A DNA stretch of 64,000 bases from Paenibacillus_E sp042676385 (GCF_042676385.1 NZ_JBHTHA010000046.1:62001-126000); one strand, 5' to 3'. Counted from the first letter of the stretch, positions 22,676 through 32,147 are shown. Numbers and translations are program-made. Notes: generated by a model from the sequence alone, not told the origin.

Positions 22676-25201
22676 TTGAAGAAGGGTACATGGATGAAAG
22701 TGTTAACCAGCGTCACAAGTGTTGCTGTACTAGGAAGCTTGCTGCTGCCTGGTATGACGCAGACTGCCAGCGCCGATAGAGGCGTTGTTGATCTCTGGAA
22801 ATCGATTAAGCCGCTTACCACGATAGCAAGTGCCATGAATACGGGGGCACACCCTGACGATGAGCACAGTGCCATGCTCGCCTATCTTTCATTAGGAAGA
22901 GGCGTTAATACATCAAGTGTCATTGCCAACCGTGGGGAAGGAGGCCAGAACGAGATTGGCAGTGAGCTAGGCAATGCACTAGGCATTATTCGTACACGCG
23001 AACTGCAAGAAGCCTCTAAAATCACCAATATTAACCTGAATATATTAAGCGAGCAGATTAATGATCCCATTTTTGACTTCGGATTCTCCAAAAGCCCGGA
23101 CGAGACGCTGCAAAAGTGGGGAGAATCCGTCGTTTATGAAAGACTTATCCGGAAAATAAGAGAGCTGCGGCCTGATGTGGTCATTCCCGCTTTTCTCAAT
23201 GAAGAATCGACACACGGCCATCACCGTGCCATTAACGTGATAACCGTTCGCGCTTTCAAGGATGCCGCTAACCCTGAAGTGTTCCCGGAACATTTGAAAA
23301 AAGGCCTCCAGCCATGGCAAATCAAGAAGCTCTATCTTCCTGCTGACGAGAAGGATTACAACGTTGCTGTACCTGTAGGAGATTATGATGAAATCTATGG
23401 CGCATCTTATGTTCAATTAGGCGAAGAATCCCGCTTCATGCATAAAAGCCAAGGAATGGGCAGGCACGTCGATGAAGGCCCGAGCTTCAACTATTACAAG
23501 TTAAGCTCATCCGCTGTATCAGGGAAAGAGAATGATTTCTTTGATGGGATCGCCTTCACGTTCGAGGATTTGGCCAAAGAGGTCGAAGCAAAGGGTAAAG
23601 ATCAGAAAGTGATCAAAGATTTGCGTACCTTGAACAAGGATGCAGGCGAAGTCGTAAAAGCGTACCCTGTTTTCACCGAAGTAGCTCGTGAAGTACAGGA
23701 AATGAAAGCGGATGTTGAAGCTGCCATAAGCGATATTAAAGCTTCGACGCTCGAAGCGAGCGTCAAGACAGATCTGCTGTATCGCCTTCAGGTGAAAGAG
23801 GAGCAGCTGAATAAAGCCGGTATGGAAGCAACGTCGATGGTGGTTAAGGTGAAGCCGGAAACCAGTGAAATTGTTGCAGGTCAAACCGTTAAAATGACGG
23901 TCACTGCTTACAATGGCGGCAAAAGCAATTTGAAAGATATTCAGCTCCAGCTGAATGTGCCAGAAGGTTGGACGGCAAAAGCAGCCGGAACCACCAAGTT
24001 TGATCAATTAACCTACAATCAGACGGTATCCGCGACTTACGAGGTTCAAATACCTAAGAATGCAACGGAGTTCCAGGTATACCAACCTTCCGTGGTAAGC
24101 GCTGACGTCATGTATCAGTTGGATGGCGTTTCAGGAAAAATACATGTGATCCCATCCACGCAAGTGGCTGTGCTGCCGGCTTTTGCTATGTCGTTAAGCC
24201 CTGATGCTACTGTGCTTAACACATTGAAGACCGAAGAGCCGATTCCGGTCAAAGTTACGGTTCGCAATTACTCGCCGGGCGCAGCCAAAACAACTGTTGC
24301 ATTGAACGTGCCTAAAGACTGGACGGTAACTCCCGCTTCCCAGGAAGTCAGCTTTGCCGCCAAGGGCGAGACGAAGCCGCTTACGTTTCAAGTCAAAGCT
24401 CCTGCTGGAACAGCAGTTGGTAAATATACCGTAACAGCAGTAGCAACGAGTGGAGATGATACGAGCAAGGAGAACGTTCAGGTTATCGAGTATCCGCATA
24501 TTGGCAGAACTTACTTGATTCAGCCGGCTGAATTAAAGATTCAAGCCTTTGATTTAAAAGTTCCTTCAGGGTTGAAAGTAGGTTATGTATCCAGCGGGTT
24601 CGATAATATCGATAAATATTTAACCCAGTTTGGTGTGAACGTTACACAACTTGATGCGAAAGCGATACAGTCGGCTGACTTATCTCAATATGACACGATC
24701 GTACTGGGGATTCGCGCATATGGCTTCCGGCCGGAATTGTTGGCCAGCAATCAAAGACTGCTTTCATATGTGGAGAATGGGGGCAACCTAGTCGTTCAAT
24801 ATCATAAGCCGGAAGATAAGTGGAAGCCTGAGCTTGCTCCTTATCCAATCAAAATCGGTGAGCCGTTAATTAAGTGGCGCGTCACGGATGAAAACTCGAA
24901 AGTCACGATGCTGGCTCCTGATCATCCGATCTTTACGACGCCAAATACCATTACTGCAGATGATTGGAACAACTGGATTCAAGATCGTTCGGCTTACAAC
25001 CCATCCGAGTGGGGCAGCGAGTATACGGAGCTGATCTCGAACGGAGATCCGGGGGAGAAAGAATTCACTGGAACTTTCTTAAGCGCTAAGTACGGCAAAG
25101 GAACATACACCTATAGTTCACTTGTGTGGTACAGAGAAATTCCGAACCTGGTTCCTGGCGCGATTCGGCTTTTCGTGAATATGATCAGCTTAAAGCAATA
25201 G
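22676..25201 (+). CDS. Secreted PIG-L (LmbE) deacetylase with NEW3-type domains
   Basis: This 841-residue exported protein starts at TTG 22676 (AAAGGAGG site 9 bases upstream); an earlier ATG at 22631 has no such site. A signal peptide ends at TASA-D near residue 33. The PIG-L deacetylase domain follows, with AHPDDE (58-63) and THGHHRA zinc-ligand motifs. Then comes a coiled region (about 290-375) and two NEW3/CARDB-like beta domains with VPEGWTAKAA and VPKDWTVTPA repeats. The C-terminal part resembles a ThuA/GATase-like fold (LGIRAYGFRPELLASNQRLL). It probably removes acetyl groups from an extracellular amino sugar or glycan before uptake. Confidence 0.85.
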   Translation: MKKGTWMKVLTSVTSVAVLGSLLLPGMTQTASADRGVVDLWKSIKPLTTIASAMNTGAHPDDEHSAMLAYLSLGRGVNTSSVIANRGEGGQNEIGSELGNALGIIRTRELQEASKITNINLNILSEQINDPIFDFGFSKSPDETLQKWGESVVYERLIRKIRELRPDVVIPAFLNEESTHGHHRAINVITVRAFKDAANPEVFPEHLKKGLQPWQIKKLYLPADEKDYNVAVPVGDYDEIYGASYVQLGEESRFMHKSQGMGRHVDEGPSFNYYKLSSSAVSGKENDFFDGIAFTFEDLAKEVEAKGKDQKVIKDLRTLNKDAGEVVKAYPVFTEVAREVQEMKADVEAAISDIKASTLEASVKTDLLYRLQVKEEQLNKAGMEATSMVVKVKPETSEIVAGQTVKMTVTAYNGGKSNLKDIQLQLNVPEGWTAKAAGTTKFDQLTYNQTVSATYEVQIPKNATEFQVYQPSVVSADVMYQLDGVSGKIHVIPSTQVAVLPAFAMSLSPDATVLNTLKTEEPIPVKVTVRNYSPGAAKTTVALNVPKDWTVTPASQEVSFAAKGETKPLTFQVKAPAGTAVGKYTVTAVATSGDDTSKENVQVIEYPHIGRTYLIQPAELKIQAFDLKVPSGLKVGYVSSGFDNIDKYLTQFGVNVTQLDAKAIQSADLSQYDTIVLGIRAYGFRPELLASNQRLLSYVENGGNLVVQYHKPEDKWKPELAPYPIKIGEPLIKWRVTDENSKVTMLAPDHPIFTTPNTITADDWNNWIQDRSAYNPSEWGSEYTELISNGDPGEKEFTGTFLSAKYGKGTYTYSSLVWYREIPNLVPGAIRLFVNMISLKQ

Positions 25202-25271
25202 CCATAAGAACAGTGGGGGGGCCCCGAAATGTATGGGCCTCCCGATTTTCCTAACGAGGGGAATTAAGCTC

Positions 25272-26051
25272 ATGGATATTATGGATGTACATGGTAGGGA
25301 TATTCAGTCCGTTCTCGAAGAAGCACGTTTTGCAGTCGTTCCGCTCGGTTCCATCGAATACCACGGACCCCATTCACCGCTGGGTACGGATATCATTCTG
25401 GCGAGCGGGTTTGCGGGGCGTCTCGATCCTTCGCTTAAGCCGCTTATTTATCCTGCGATTCCTTATACCGCATGTCCTGGCAAGACCCGTCATTATCCAG
25501 GTACGATCTCAGTGAGTCCGTCTGTCATTACGAATTATTTATATGAAATCGTTGACGGCATTTGTCAGCTGGGCATCCGAAATGTGCTGTTGTTAAATGC
25601 ACATGATGGGAATATGGGTGTTGCTAGAACAGTAGCCGAAGCCATTACGGCCGCGTATATGGACGCTAGTATTCTCTTGGTAAACTGGTGGCAAATGGTG
25701 ACGACACAAGATGCTGAAGAAGCAGGAGTTTTCACAGGAACACACGGTAGAGGACATGGAGGTCCTTATGAAATGTCGGTAGTCAAAGCATTTCGTCCGG
25801 AATTGGTTCATGTAAGGGACAGTGACGAACAATTAACGGCAAGTCCTCCTCTATCGAATCTGCCTTATGTATTGGTGGAAAGCAGTCCCGAGGGATGGGA
25901 TGGATATACGGGGCAAATCGGGCAGACATCCTTACAAGCCGGGAACTGGATCATCGCGGAAGCGAGTGCCAATTTACATCAATTAATCGAAAACTGGCTG
26001 CAAAAGCCGGTAAAGAAAGACGGAGGTGAACAGCCGGATGGGCAATCGTGA
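25272..26051 (+). CDS. Creatininase-family amidohydrolase
   Basis: This 259-residue metal enzyme has the creatininase signature PLGSIEYHGPHSPLGTD (metal ligands Glu29, His31, Asp40) and LLLNAHDGNMG further on, with a late Glu ligand. Family members open cyclic amides or cleave amide bonds (creatinine, formylated riboflavin precursors, mycofactocin). The ATG at 25272 has a GAGGGG site; the frame extends upstream without one. The end overlaps the lyase gene by 14 bases. It may cleave an N-acyl or amide bond of the imported substrate. Confidence 0.85.
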   Translation: MDIMDVHGRDIQSVLEEARFAVVPLGSIEYHGPHSPLGTDIILASGFAGRLDPSLKPLIYPAIPYTACPGKTRHYPGTISVSPSVITNYLYEIVDGICQLGIRNVLLLNAHDGNMGVARTVAEAITAAYMDASILLVNWWQMVTTQDAEEAGVFTGTHGRGHGGPYEMSVVKAFRPELVHVRDSDEQLTASPPLSNLPYVLVESSPEGWDGYTGQIGQTSLQAGNWIIAEASANLHQLIENWLQKPVKKDGGEQPDGQS

Positions 26052-27546
26052 ACGTATAATGGAAACCGAAGGCCAAGTATTCCCAGGAAAAACATACACC
26101 GAGGCCGTACTAGAACCTGCATATAATGAAGCCAAAAAGCATTTACTAGATGCCATGATGGCCGTGAACAAGGCTCACCTGATCATGCTGAAGGAACAGC
26201 AATTGATCACACAAGAAGAGGTTAACGAGATAGCGAAAGCCATTCTAAATCTTGATCTTCATAGTCTACGCCACTCTAACTATACAGGAGAGTTTGAGGA
26301 TCTCTTCTTTCAGGTGGAGGATCAGCTTCATCAGCATGCAGGCGATATTGCAGGAAATTTGCATTTGGCGAAGAGCCGTAACGATATGGGTGTCACCATT
26401 TATCGCATGGTCCTTAGGGAGAAGCTGCTTGTCACGATGCAATCTGCATTACAGCTGCGCGAGCAGCTTCTTCATTTTGCTGAAGAGCATGTCCAGACCG
26501 TTATGATTGGCTACACGCATACCCAGCAGGCGCAGCCTACGACGATGGCGCACTATATCATGGCTGTAGTTGACTCATTAACTAGAGATATACGCCGGTT
26601 GACGGCCGCATTCAATAACTGTAACCGCAGCAGTATGGGGGCGGCAGCGCTCACTACGACAGGCTTTGCTATTGACCGTCACCGGGTGAAAGAGCTTCTG
26701 GCTTTTGACGATCTGGTAGAAAATTCTTACGATGCAATTGGCGGAGCGGATTATCTGGGCGAAGTCGCTGCCGCCACTAAATTAGCGGCTATCAACCTTG
26801 GTAGGATGGTTCAAGATTTGCTGCTTTGGTGTACACAGGAATTTGCTGTGATCAAGGTAGCTGCTCCTTATGTGCAGATTAGCTCCATAATGCCGCAGAA
26901 ACGGAACCCTGTTTCACTGGAACATATACGTGCCTTGCTTTCCAGTTGTGTGGGCAATGCAGAGACAGTGCTTACGATGATGCACAATACGCCATTCGGC
27001 GATATTGTCGATACCGAGGACGATATGCAGCCCTATGCATGGAAATCTCTTGAACTTATGGACAAGATCTATCGATTGCTGGCCGTTGTTGTAGGGACGA
27101 TGGACGTCAATAAAGAAGTGCTGCGTAAACGGACAGAAAGCAGCTTCGCTACTGTTACTGAACTGGCGGATACCTTAGTTCGAACGGACAATCTCTCTTT
27201 TCGAACCTCACACCATATCGTTAGTTCCGTGGTAAAAAGAGCGATGTCGGCAGGTTCAGCTGCAAATGAAATTACTTGGGAATTAGTTAATGAAGTCGCC
27301 AGCGGGATCATTGATCGTAATCTGACCGTGGGTAAAGATACCCTGAAGCAATCCTTAGATCCAGTGAATTTTATACAAATACGCTCTTTGCCAGGTGGGC
27401 CAAGTCCAGGGGAGATGATCCGCATGATTCAGGACCGTGGTCATCAACAAAAAGCTCTAATCGAGTGGCTCCTTTCATCGAAACATAAAGGCCAAACTGC
27501 ACTGCAGTTATTAGATGAGGTCATGAAGGAGTGGGGGAACCCATAA
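26038..27546 (+). CDS. Argininosuccinate-lyase-like enzyme (fumarase superfamily)
   Basis: This 502-residue protein is of the argininosuccinate lyase/fumarase superfamily: SRND (113-116), the THTQ.AQP segment (THTQQAQPTTM) and the signature SSIMPQKRNP (282-291). The catalytic serine loop is thus intact. ATG 26038 has GGAGGTG 9 bases upstream and is preferred to GTG 26026. The neighbours are not arginine genes, so this is probably a catabolic paralogue that splits a C-N bond and releases fumarate or a similar product from an N-substituted substrate. That role is inference. Confidence 0.85.
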   Translation: MGNRERIMETEGQVFPGKTYTEAVLEPAYNEAKKHLLDAMMAVNKAHLIMLKEQQLITQEEVNEIAKAILNLDLHSLRHSNYTGEFEDLFFQVEDQLHQHAGDIAGNLHLAKSRNDMGVTIYRMVLREKLLVTMQSALQLREQLLHFAEEHVQTVMIGYTHTQQAQPTTMAHYIMAVVDSLTRDIRRLTAAFNNCNRSSMGAAALTTTGFAIDRHRVKELLAFDDLVENSYDAIGGADYLGEVAAATKLAAINLGRMVQDLLLWCTQEFAVIKVAAPYVQISSIMPQKRNPVSLEHIRALLSSCVGNAETVLTMMHNTPFGDIVDTEDDMQPYAWKSLELMDKIYRLLAVVVGTMDVNKEVLRKRTESSFATVTELADTLVRTDNLSFRTSHHIVSSVVKRAMSAGSAANEITWELVNEVASGIIDRNLTVGKDTLKQSLDPVNFIQIRSLPGGPSPGEMIRMIQDRGHQQKALIEWLLSSKHKGQTALQLLDEVMKEWGNP

Positions 27547-28535
27547 TGTCAGCACATCAGATTCCACTTCTAGCCGTAGACGGAGGCGGCACGAAAAGCA
27601 TATGTTTCCTCTTCGATGAACATGGCCGAATCCGCGGACAAGGCAGGTCCGGTTCTTGTAATTATCAGGGTGTCGGAAGGGAAGCTGCCGTGAAAGAGAT
27701 TATCTTTGCCATTCGCAATGCTTTGGAGGACAGCGAGTTCATCGAGGACGCGGTCGCCCGCGAAGAGGAATTCGTAACGGATTGCGCCGCGTTGGGGCTA
27801 GCCGGTTTGGACACCGATTATGACCGCAAGATCATCGAAGGTATTGTCAAAGAGGCTCTGCAACATTTACGCATAAGCGCTAAACATTTGATCATCGAAA
27901 ACGACGGTTTCGCTGCGCTGATGGGAACAACGGGCGGTCAGCCCGGTATTCTAATGATTGCCGGAACAGGATCCATTGTCTATGGCATGAATGATCAAGG
28001 CATACTCGCTAGAGCGGGAGGTTGGGGGCATCGAGTCGGAGATGAAGGAAGCGGATATTGGATCGGTAAACAAGCCATCATTCGCATTTTGAAAACATTG
28101 GATGGAAGGGTGGCGCCAAACAAGCTGGCTGATCATATTCTTCCTTATCTGGGACTTAAGGATCCCGAAGAATTATTTAATTGGACTTACAGCACCAACT
28201 ACTCTGTAGAAAAAGTAGGTGAACTGTCCAGTCTCGTCTCACAAGCTCATCTGCAAGGCGATCCATTGGCACATTCCATCATGTTGCAAGCTGCTCAAGA
28301 GTTATTTGCTAGCGGGAAGGCGGTCATGGAGCGAATAAATCTACCTGCAAAGCCTTTTCAAATCATCTTGCAGGGCGGGGTTTTACACAATAATGAGTTC
28401 GTGAGGGATTATGTCACGAATCAATTTAAGCAATATGCACCCTTTGGACACATCGAAAGGACGACAAAGGAGCCTATTTACGGAATGATGGCTTTAGCCT
28501 TAGATCATTATCATAAAATAAAAGATAAACAATGA
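27546..28535 (+). CDS. BadF/N-acetylglucosamine-kinase-type sugar kinase
   Basis: This 329-residue protein has an actin-like ATPase fold: LLAVDGGGTKSICF (phosphate 1 loop), GGWGHRVGDEGSGYWIG (typical of GlcNAc kinases) and a C-terminal ILQGGVLHN loop. TAATG links it to the lyase gene (the stop TAA and start ATG share one A), so the two are co-translated. It would phosphorylate an amino sugar such as GlcNAc or glucosamine; the exact sugar is unknown. Confidence 0.87.
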   Translation: MSAHQIPLLAVDGGGTKSICFLFDEHGRIRGQGRSGSCNYQGVGREAAVKEIIFAIRNALEDSEFIEDAVAREEEFVTDCAALGLAGLDTDYDRKIIEGIVKEALQHLRISAKHLIIENDGFAALMGTTGGQPGILMIAGTGSIVYGMNDQGILARAGGWGHRVGDEGSGYWIGKQAIIRILKTLDGRVAPNKLADHILPYLGLKDPEELFNWTYSTNYSVEKVGELSSLVSQAHLQGDPLAHSIMLQAAQELFASGKAVMERINLPAKPFQIILQGGVLHNNEFVRDYVTNQFKQYAPFGHIERTTKEPIYGMMALALDHYHKIKDKQ

Positions 28536-28553
28536 GTCATATGGAGGGATCCT

Positions 28554-29300
28554 ATGAAAAAAAGGCTGTTGTTCGTTTTTGCCCATCCCGATGATGAGTC
28601 ATTTGCATGTGCAGGAACAATGGCGAAATATCGAGAAATCGGCCACGACATCTATTTGATCTGCGCAACTTCCGGTTGTGGGGGGAAACCAGGCGAGTAT
28701 CTTGTAACCTGTCGGCAGGAACTTGCGACTCTCAGGGAACAGGAGTTGTCCCAAGCATGCAGCGTTTTAGGCGTAACCGACTTCTATATGCTCCGTTATC
28801 AGGATGGAAGTCTAGCCGGCCAAGATTTAGGTGAAATGGCAGAAAAGATTGAAACCTATATCCTTCGGCTGCATCCGCATGTCATCGTAACCTTTCCTCC
28901 CAATGGAGTTACCGGACATCGAGATCACATTGCGATATCCCGAGCCACGGAACAAGCGGTGCTTCAATCCGAGAAGAAACTAAGACCTAGCGAATTTTGT
29001 TCGTTTTTTTTCGCATCGATTCCCCACTACTATGATTATTGTTCAGACTCGGCACCATCGGGTGCAGTTCCAATAACCGGGAAAGTCAATATTGTTCTAC
29101 AACGGGAAGCAAAGGGGAGGGCGCTGCAAGCTCATCGAAGCCAAATCTACTCTGTCAATCGGGCTTATCCAGGTGTCATGCAAGGCGACTATGGGGTCAT
29201 CGGCCATTATGAGTACTATACGAAGGTAAGGTTTGGCGGTCAATATGTCGATATTCAGGAATCAACCGCAGGAATTCCAGAGATAGAACTATGTTATTGA
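28554..29300 (+). CDS. Cytosolic PIG-L (LmbE) deacetylase
   Basis: This 248-residue protein is a zinc-dependent N-deacetylase: FAHPDDES at the N-terminus and TGHRDHIAIS near residue 121, the two metal-ligand motifs. It has no signal peptide, unlike the larger relative at 22676, so the operon has one enzyme outside and one inside the cell. Family members deacetylate GlcNAc conjugates (bacillithiol and mycothiol precursors, diacetylchitobiose). GGAGGG ribosome site 8 bases upstream. Confidence 0.9.
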   Translation: MKKRLLFVFAHPDDESFACAGTMAKYREIGHDIYLICATSGCGGKPGEYLVTCRQELATLREQELSQACSVLGVTDFYMLRYQDGSLAGQDLGEMAEKIETYILRLHPHVIVTFPPNGVTGHRDHIAISRATEQAVLQSEKKLRPSEFCSFFFASIPHYYDYCSDSAPSGAVPITGKVNIVLQREAKGRALQAHRSQIYSVNRAYPGVMQGDYGVIGHYEYYTKVRFGGQYVDIQESTAGIPEIELCY

Positions 29301-29313
29301 GCTTGAAAGCATA

Positions 29314-29358
29314 GGGACAGCTGACCCCTTAAGGGGAAGGCTGTCCTGATTTGTTTTT
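29314..29358 (+). terminator. Terminator of the ROK/PIG-L operon
   Basis: GGGACAGC (29314-29321) pairs with GCTGTCCT (29340-29347), with a CCCCTT/AAGGGG inner stem, then a T-rich stretch at 29350-29359. Confidence 0.75.
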
Positions 29359-29439
29359 TCTGACAACCATGCAGGGATTATGCGGGATTAATTGAATTCT
29401 AAAAGTACTATACTTCTAGCCCCCAGAAGGGATGATAAC

Positions 29440-30159
29440 ATGAAAAATTATATGATTTTTGGAGCAAGCAGGGGATTGGGTGATGCTTTTGTAAAAGGAT
29501 TGCCGGAAAAAGGAGATAAGGTTTGGATTGTTTCCAGAAGTCGCCCTGAGAGTTTAGATATGAATGACGGAGTCGATCGAATTTGGATAGAAGCTGACCT
29601 GTCATTACCTGCGTCAAGTGAGAAGATTGCAAGTTTTATACAGGATGATCCCCTAGATATATTCATTTATAATGTGGGGATTTGGGAGAAAAATGGATTT
29701 AGGGACGATTATAATTTTGAGAACGATGATCCTAAAGAAATAGCAGATATTATTCATACCAATGTAACCTCAACGATCACATGTATTCAGAGGCTGTTGC
29801 CTAATCTTAAAAAATCGGAAAATGCCAAAATTATTTTAATTGGTTCTACTGCAGGACTTGAAAATGCTGGCTTTACACAAGTATCATTTGTAGCTTCAAA
29901 ATTCGGATTGCGCGGTATCAGCCATTCTATACGTGAACATGTAAAGAAAGATGGGATTGGTGTGACTTGTATCAATCCAGGTGAAATTGCCACGCAAATT
30001 CCGTATGAAGAGGGGATAGACAAAGTCCTCTCCGCTTATAAAGGCACACAAATTCCGCTTCAAGATATCGTTTTAATGGTTAAATGTGTTATCGGCCTTT
30101 CTAAGGCCTCTTGCGTGAAAGAAATCAACATGCCGGCGATGTTGGATACAAATGCATAA
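29440..30159 (+). CDS. SDR-family oxidoreductase lacking the catalytic tyrosine
   Basis: This 239-residue short-chain dehydrogenase has the NAD(P) loop GASRGLG (8-14), the NVG motif (78-80) and the catalytic serine (S136). At the YxxxK position it reads F150-VAS-K154: the usual catalytic Tyr is Phe. Either the enzyme works differently, or it has become a binding protein. The ATG at 29440 has an AGAAGGG site. It stands alone, after a terminator. The family call is sure, the activity not. Confidence 0.82.
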   Translation: MKNYMIFGASRGLGDAFVKGLPEKGDKVWIVSRSRPESLDMNDGVDRIWIEADLSLPASSEKIASFIQDDPLDIFIYNVGIWEKNGFRDDYNFENDDPKEIADIIHTNVTSTITCIQRLLPNLKKSENAKIILIGSTAGLENAGFTQVSFVASKFGLRGISHSIREHVKKDGIGVTCINPGEIATQIPYEEGIDKVLSAYKGTQIPLQDIVLMVKCVIGLSKASCVKEINMPAMLDTNA

Positions 30160-30250
30160 TAATAACGGAAGAGGGATTTGCCTTCGGCTGGCGAGGAGCG
30201 TTGGCGTGTAGTAAAATTGATAAAAAAACAGTAATAAAAAGGAGCAAGCT

Positions 30251-30556
30251 ATGTGCCGAAACATCAAGACGCTATTCAATTTTGACCCTCCAGCTACCGT
30301 CGATGAGATACATGCCGCCTCGCTTCAATTCGTTAGAAAGCTTTCAGGCTTCAACGTACCATCAAAAGCTAATGAGGCGGCTTTTAACCAAGCCATCAAC
30401 GATGTGGCTGTAGTTGCCAAACAGCTAATGGACTCACTTGTTACTAACGCTGAACCTCGCAATCGCGAGATCGAAATCGAACGTGCTCACGCCAGAAATG
30501 TGAAAAGATTCGGATCTAAAGAAAATCAAGTCGTTCGGGTCAGCAAAAATAAGTGA
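30251..30556 (+). CDS. DUF2277 protein
   Basis: This 101-residue protein starts MCRNIKTLFNFDPPATVDEI and continues QFVRKLSGFNVPSKANEAAF, an almost exact match to the DUF2277 pattern. It is soluble and helical, of unknown function and widely spread in bacteria. AAAAGGAG ribosome site 9 bases upstream. No link to its neighbours is evident. Confidence 0.9.
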   Translation: MCRNIKTLFNFDPPATVDEIHAASLQFVRKLSGFNVPSKANEAAFNQAINDVAVVAKQLMDSLVTNAEPRNREIEIERAHARNVKRFGSKENQVVRVSKNK

Positions 30557-30586
30557 GAATATTACTATGAAAATCAGGGGAAACGA

Positions 30587-31231
30587 TTATCGGTGTTTTC
30601 TCACGGTACTTTGAGCAATTAGAAATTGTGCGGTGTAATAGGTTATCATAACGCCATAGCCTGCCCAAGCCATAGGTGTGACGAACATATTCCAAGCCAG
30701 CAATGAGTCGGACAAGAAGAACAGGATAGCCCCAGTGATGGCTATTCCGTTTCTACTAATGATCGCGCTCCAGATCATACATGAAATGATAATGACATAG
30801 ACTACGATAGGCATCCATAGTCCGATCGCACCTTTGGCAAGCATTCCCGAATGAAGCCCTTGCAAAAGCAGAAAGGCATAAATTCCGATAGGAATCAGAT
30901 ACAACAAGTGCAAGACAGTGTAACGCCAGCGCAAGAAAAATGCGCAGATGTAGAAAAGGTGCGCGACCAAAAAGACGAAAACCCCGAGCATAAACCACTT
31001 GCTGCCGTTCATTAGCAGAAGCGCATCACCGGCGGCTGAGACCAGTAAACCGGCTATGACGATTCTTTTATATGCTGAGAACCCCTTCGTCGCTATGGAA
31101 GCATACAAGATTATGAGCAGGATGGTTCCAGGCTTAAGGATCCAGCGTAGAACTAATTCATCCCCTGCTAACGCCCCTAAGTATCCTAGTGCGGAAATAA
31201 CTATTGCGGCAATGAGTATTTTTTTTAACAT
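30587..31231 (-). CDS. Lysoplasmalogenase (YhhN family) membrane protein
   Basis: This 214-residue integral membrane protein has eight or so hydrophobic segments, with KPGTILLIIL, SAAGDALLL and FFLSDSLLA. These fit the YhhN/TMEM86 family, whose members hydrolyse the vinyl ether bond of lysoplasmalogens; bacterial roles are less clear. The frame starts earlier (31273), but the ATG at 31231 follows AAAGGAGAGG and is preferred. The leader contains a terminator-like hairpin (see 31302-31377). Confidence 0.85.
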   Translation of the reverse strand: MLKKILIAAIVISALGYLGALAGDELVLRWILKPGTILLIILYASIATKGFSAYKRIVIAGLLVSAAGDALLLMNGSKWFMLGVFVFLVAHLFYICAFFLRWRYTVLHLLYLIPIGIYAFLLLQGLHSGMLAKGAIGLWMPIVVYVIIISCMIWSAIISRNGIAITGAILFFLSDSLLAWNMFVTPMAWAGYGVMITYYTAQFLIAQSTVRKHR

Positions 31232-31301
31232 GGGAGCCTCTCCTTTTGAATAGATCATGTAGCACACACTCACTATAAAGGCATTTATTTAAAACTGGTT
31301 T

Positions 31302-31377
31302 AAAAAAAAGAAAAACCGTCAGGGGCTTCGCGAGGCCACTGAAAAAGTAATGCGGCGCCTCGGGCTTCCCTAACGGT
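31302..31377 (-). terminator. Hairpin with T tract in the leader of the lysoplasmalogenase gene
   Basis: On the minus strand, ACCGTTAGGGAAGCCCGAGGC (31377 downward, not all bases paired) mirrors a second arm ending CTGACGGT at 31315. A tract of T with one C follows (31315-31302). It lies between the likely promoter and the start at 31231, so it may be an attenuator, or may insulate the gene from minus-strand read-through. Confidence 0.6.
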
Positions 31378-31497
31378 CCAACTTCAAATCAGTAACGATG
31401 GAAAATATCTTTCTATAAGAAAAATATGTACAAAAATAGTTTTTGTCTTTATACTAAAGAAACATATGTTCTTATTTCAGATGATAGGAGTTAAAAT

Positions 31498-32025
31498 GTG
31501 CCAAATCAATCGAACGCATCGCAAGTACGAATAGAACCTTGGGCAGAAGCAAACCTTGCCGTGCTCTTTCGTATGAATGTACCGGAGATGCTGGAGCATT
31601 TGGGAGGAACTGAGACCGAGGAGCAGGTCCTCGCCCGTCACAAGCGGTATGTCGAGATCGCCGGTAAAGGGAAAGGACGGATGTTTGGAATCGTCTTACA
31701 TCCGGAGCTCGAAGTGGTCGGCAATATTGGTTATTGGGAAAGCGTTTGGCAGGAAGAGACCGTTTATGAAATGGGTTGGGGCGTTCTGCCGTCTTTCCAG
31801 GGTAGAGGCATAGCGAGCGTGGCAACAGCAGCTGCAATCTCCAGCGCCAAAGCAGAGCAGAAGCATCGGTATATTCATGCGTTTCCGTCCGTCGATAATC
31901 CTGCTTCAAACGCAATCTGCGGGAAACTCGGTTTCAAGCTTATTGGCGAGTGCGACTTTGAATATCCGCCGGGAAGCATCATGCGATGTAACGACTGGCG
32001 CCTGGACCTCAACACAACAACGTAA
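31498..32025 (+). CDS. GNAT-family N-acetyltransferase
   Basis: This 175-residue protein has the GNAT acetyl-CoA motif (LPSFQGRGIASVATAAAI), an upstream strand ELEVVGNIGYW and the C-terminal NPASNAICGKLGFKLIGE pattern common to RimJ/RimL-like members. GTG start behind TAGGAG. The substrate is unknown. Confidence 0.88.
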   Translation: MPNQSNASQVRIEPWAEANLAVLFRMNVPEMLEHLGGTETEEQVLARHKRYVEIAGKGKGRMFGIVLHPELEVVGNIGYWESVWQEETVYEMGWGVLPSFQGRGIASVATAAAISSAKAEQKHRYIHAFPSVDNPASNAICGKLGFKLIGECDFEYPPGSIMRCNDWRLDLNTTT

Positions 32026-32099
32026 GCCGGGTTCATAAAACATTCAATAGTGGACGAGAGATGTGAAATAATTAATAGTAGGACATTGCAGAAGAAAAA

Positions 32100-32147
32100 G
32101 CGTCTAAACCGGATTGAAAAACGGTTCTAGACGCCTTTGTTTTTTTC
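32100..32147 (+). terminator. Terminator after the GNAT gene
   Basis: GCGTCTAAACCG (32100-32111) pairs with CGGTTCTAGACGC (32122-32134), followed by CTTTG and a T7 tract. The rest of the 315-base gap (32026-32340) holds the promoter described at 32217. Confidence 0.85.
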
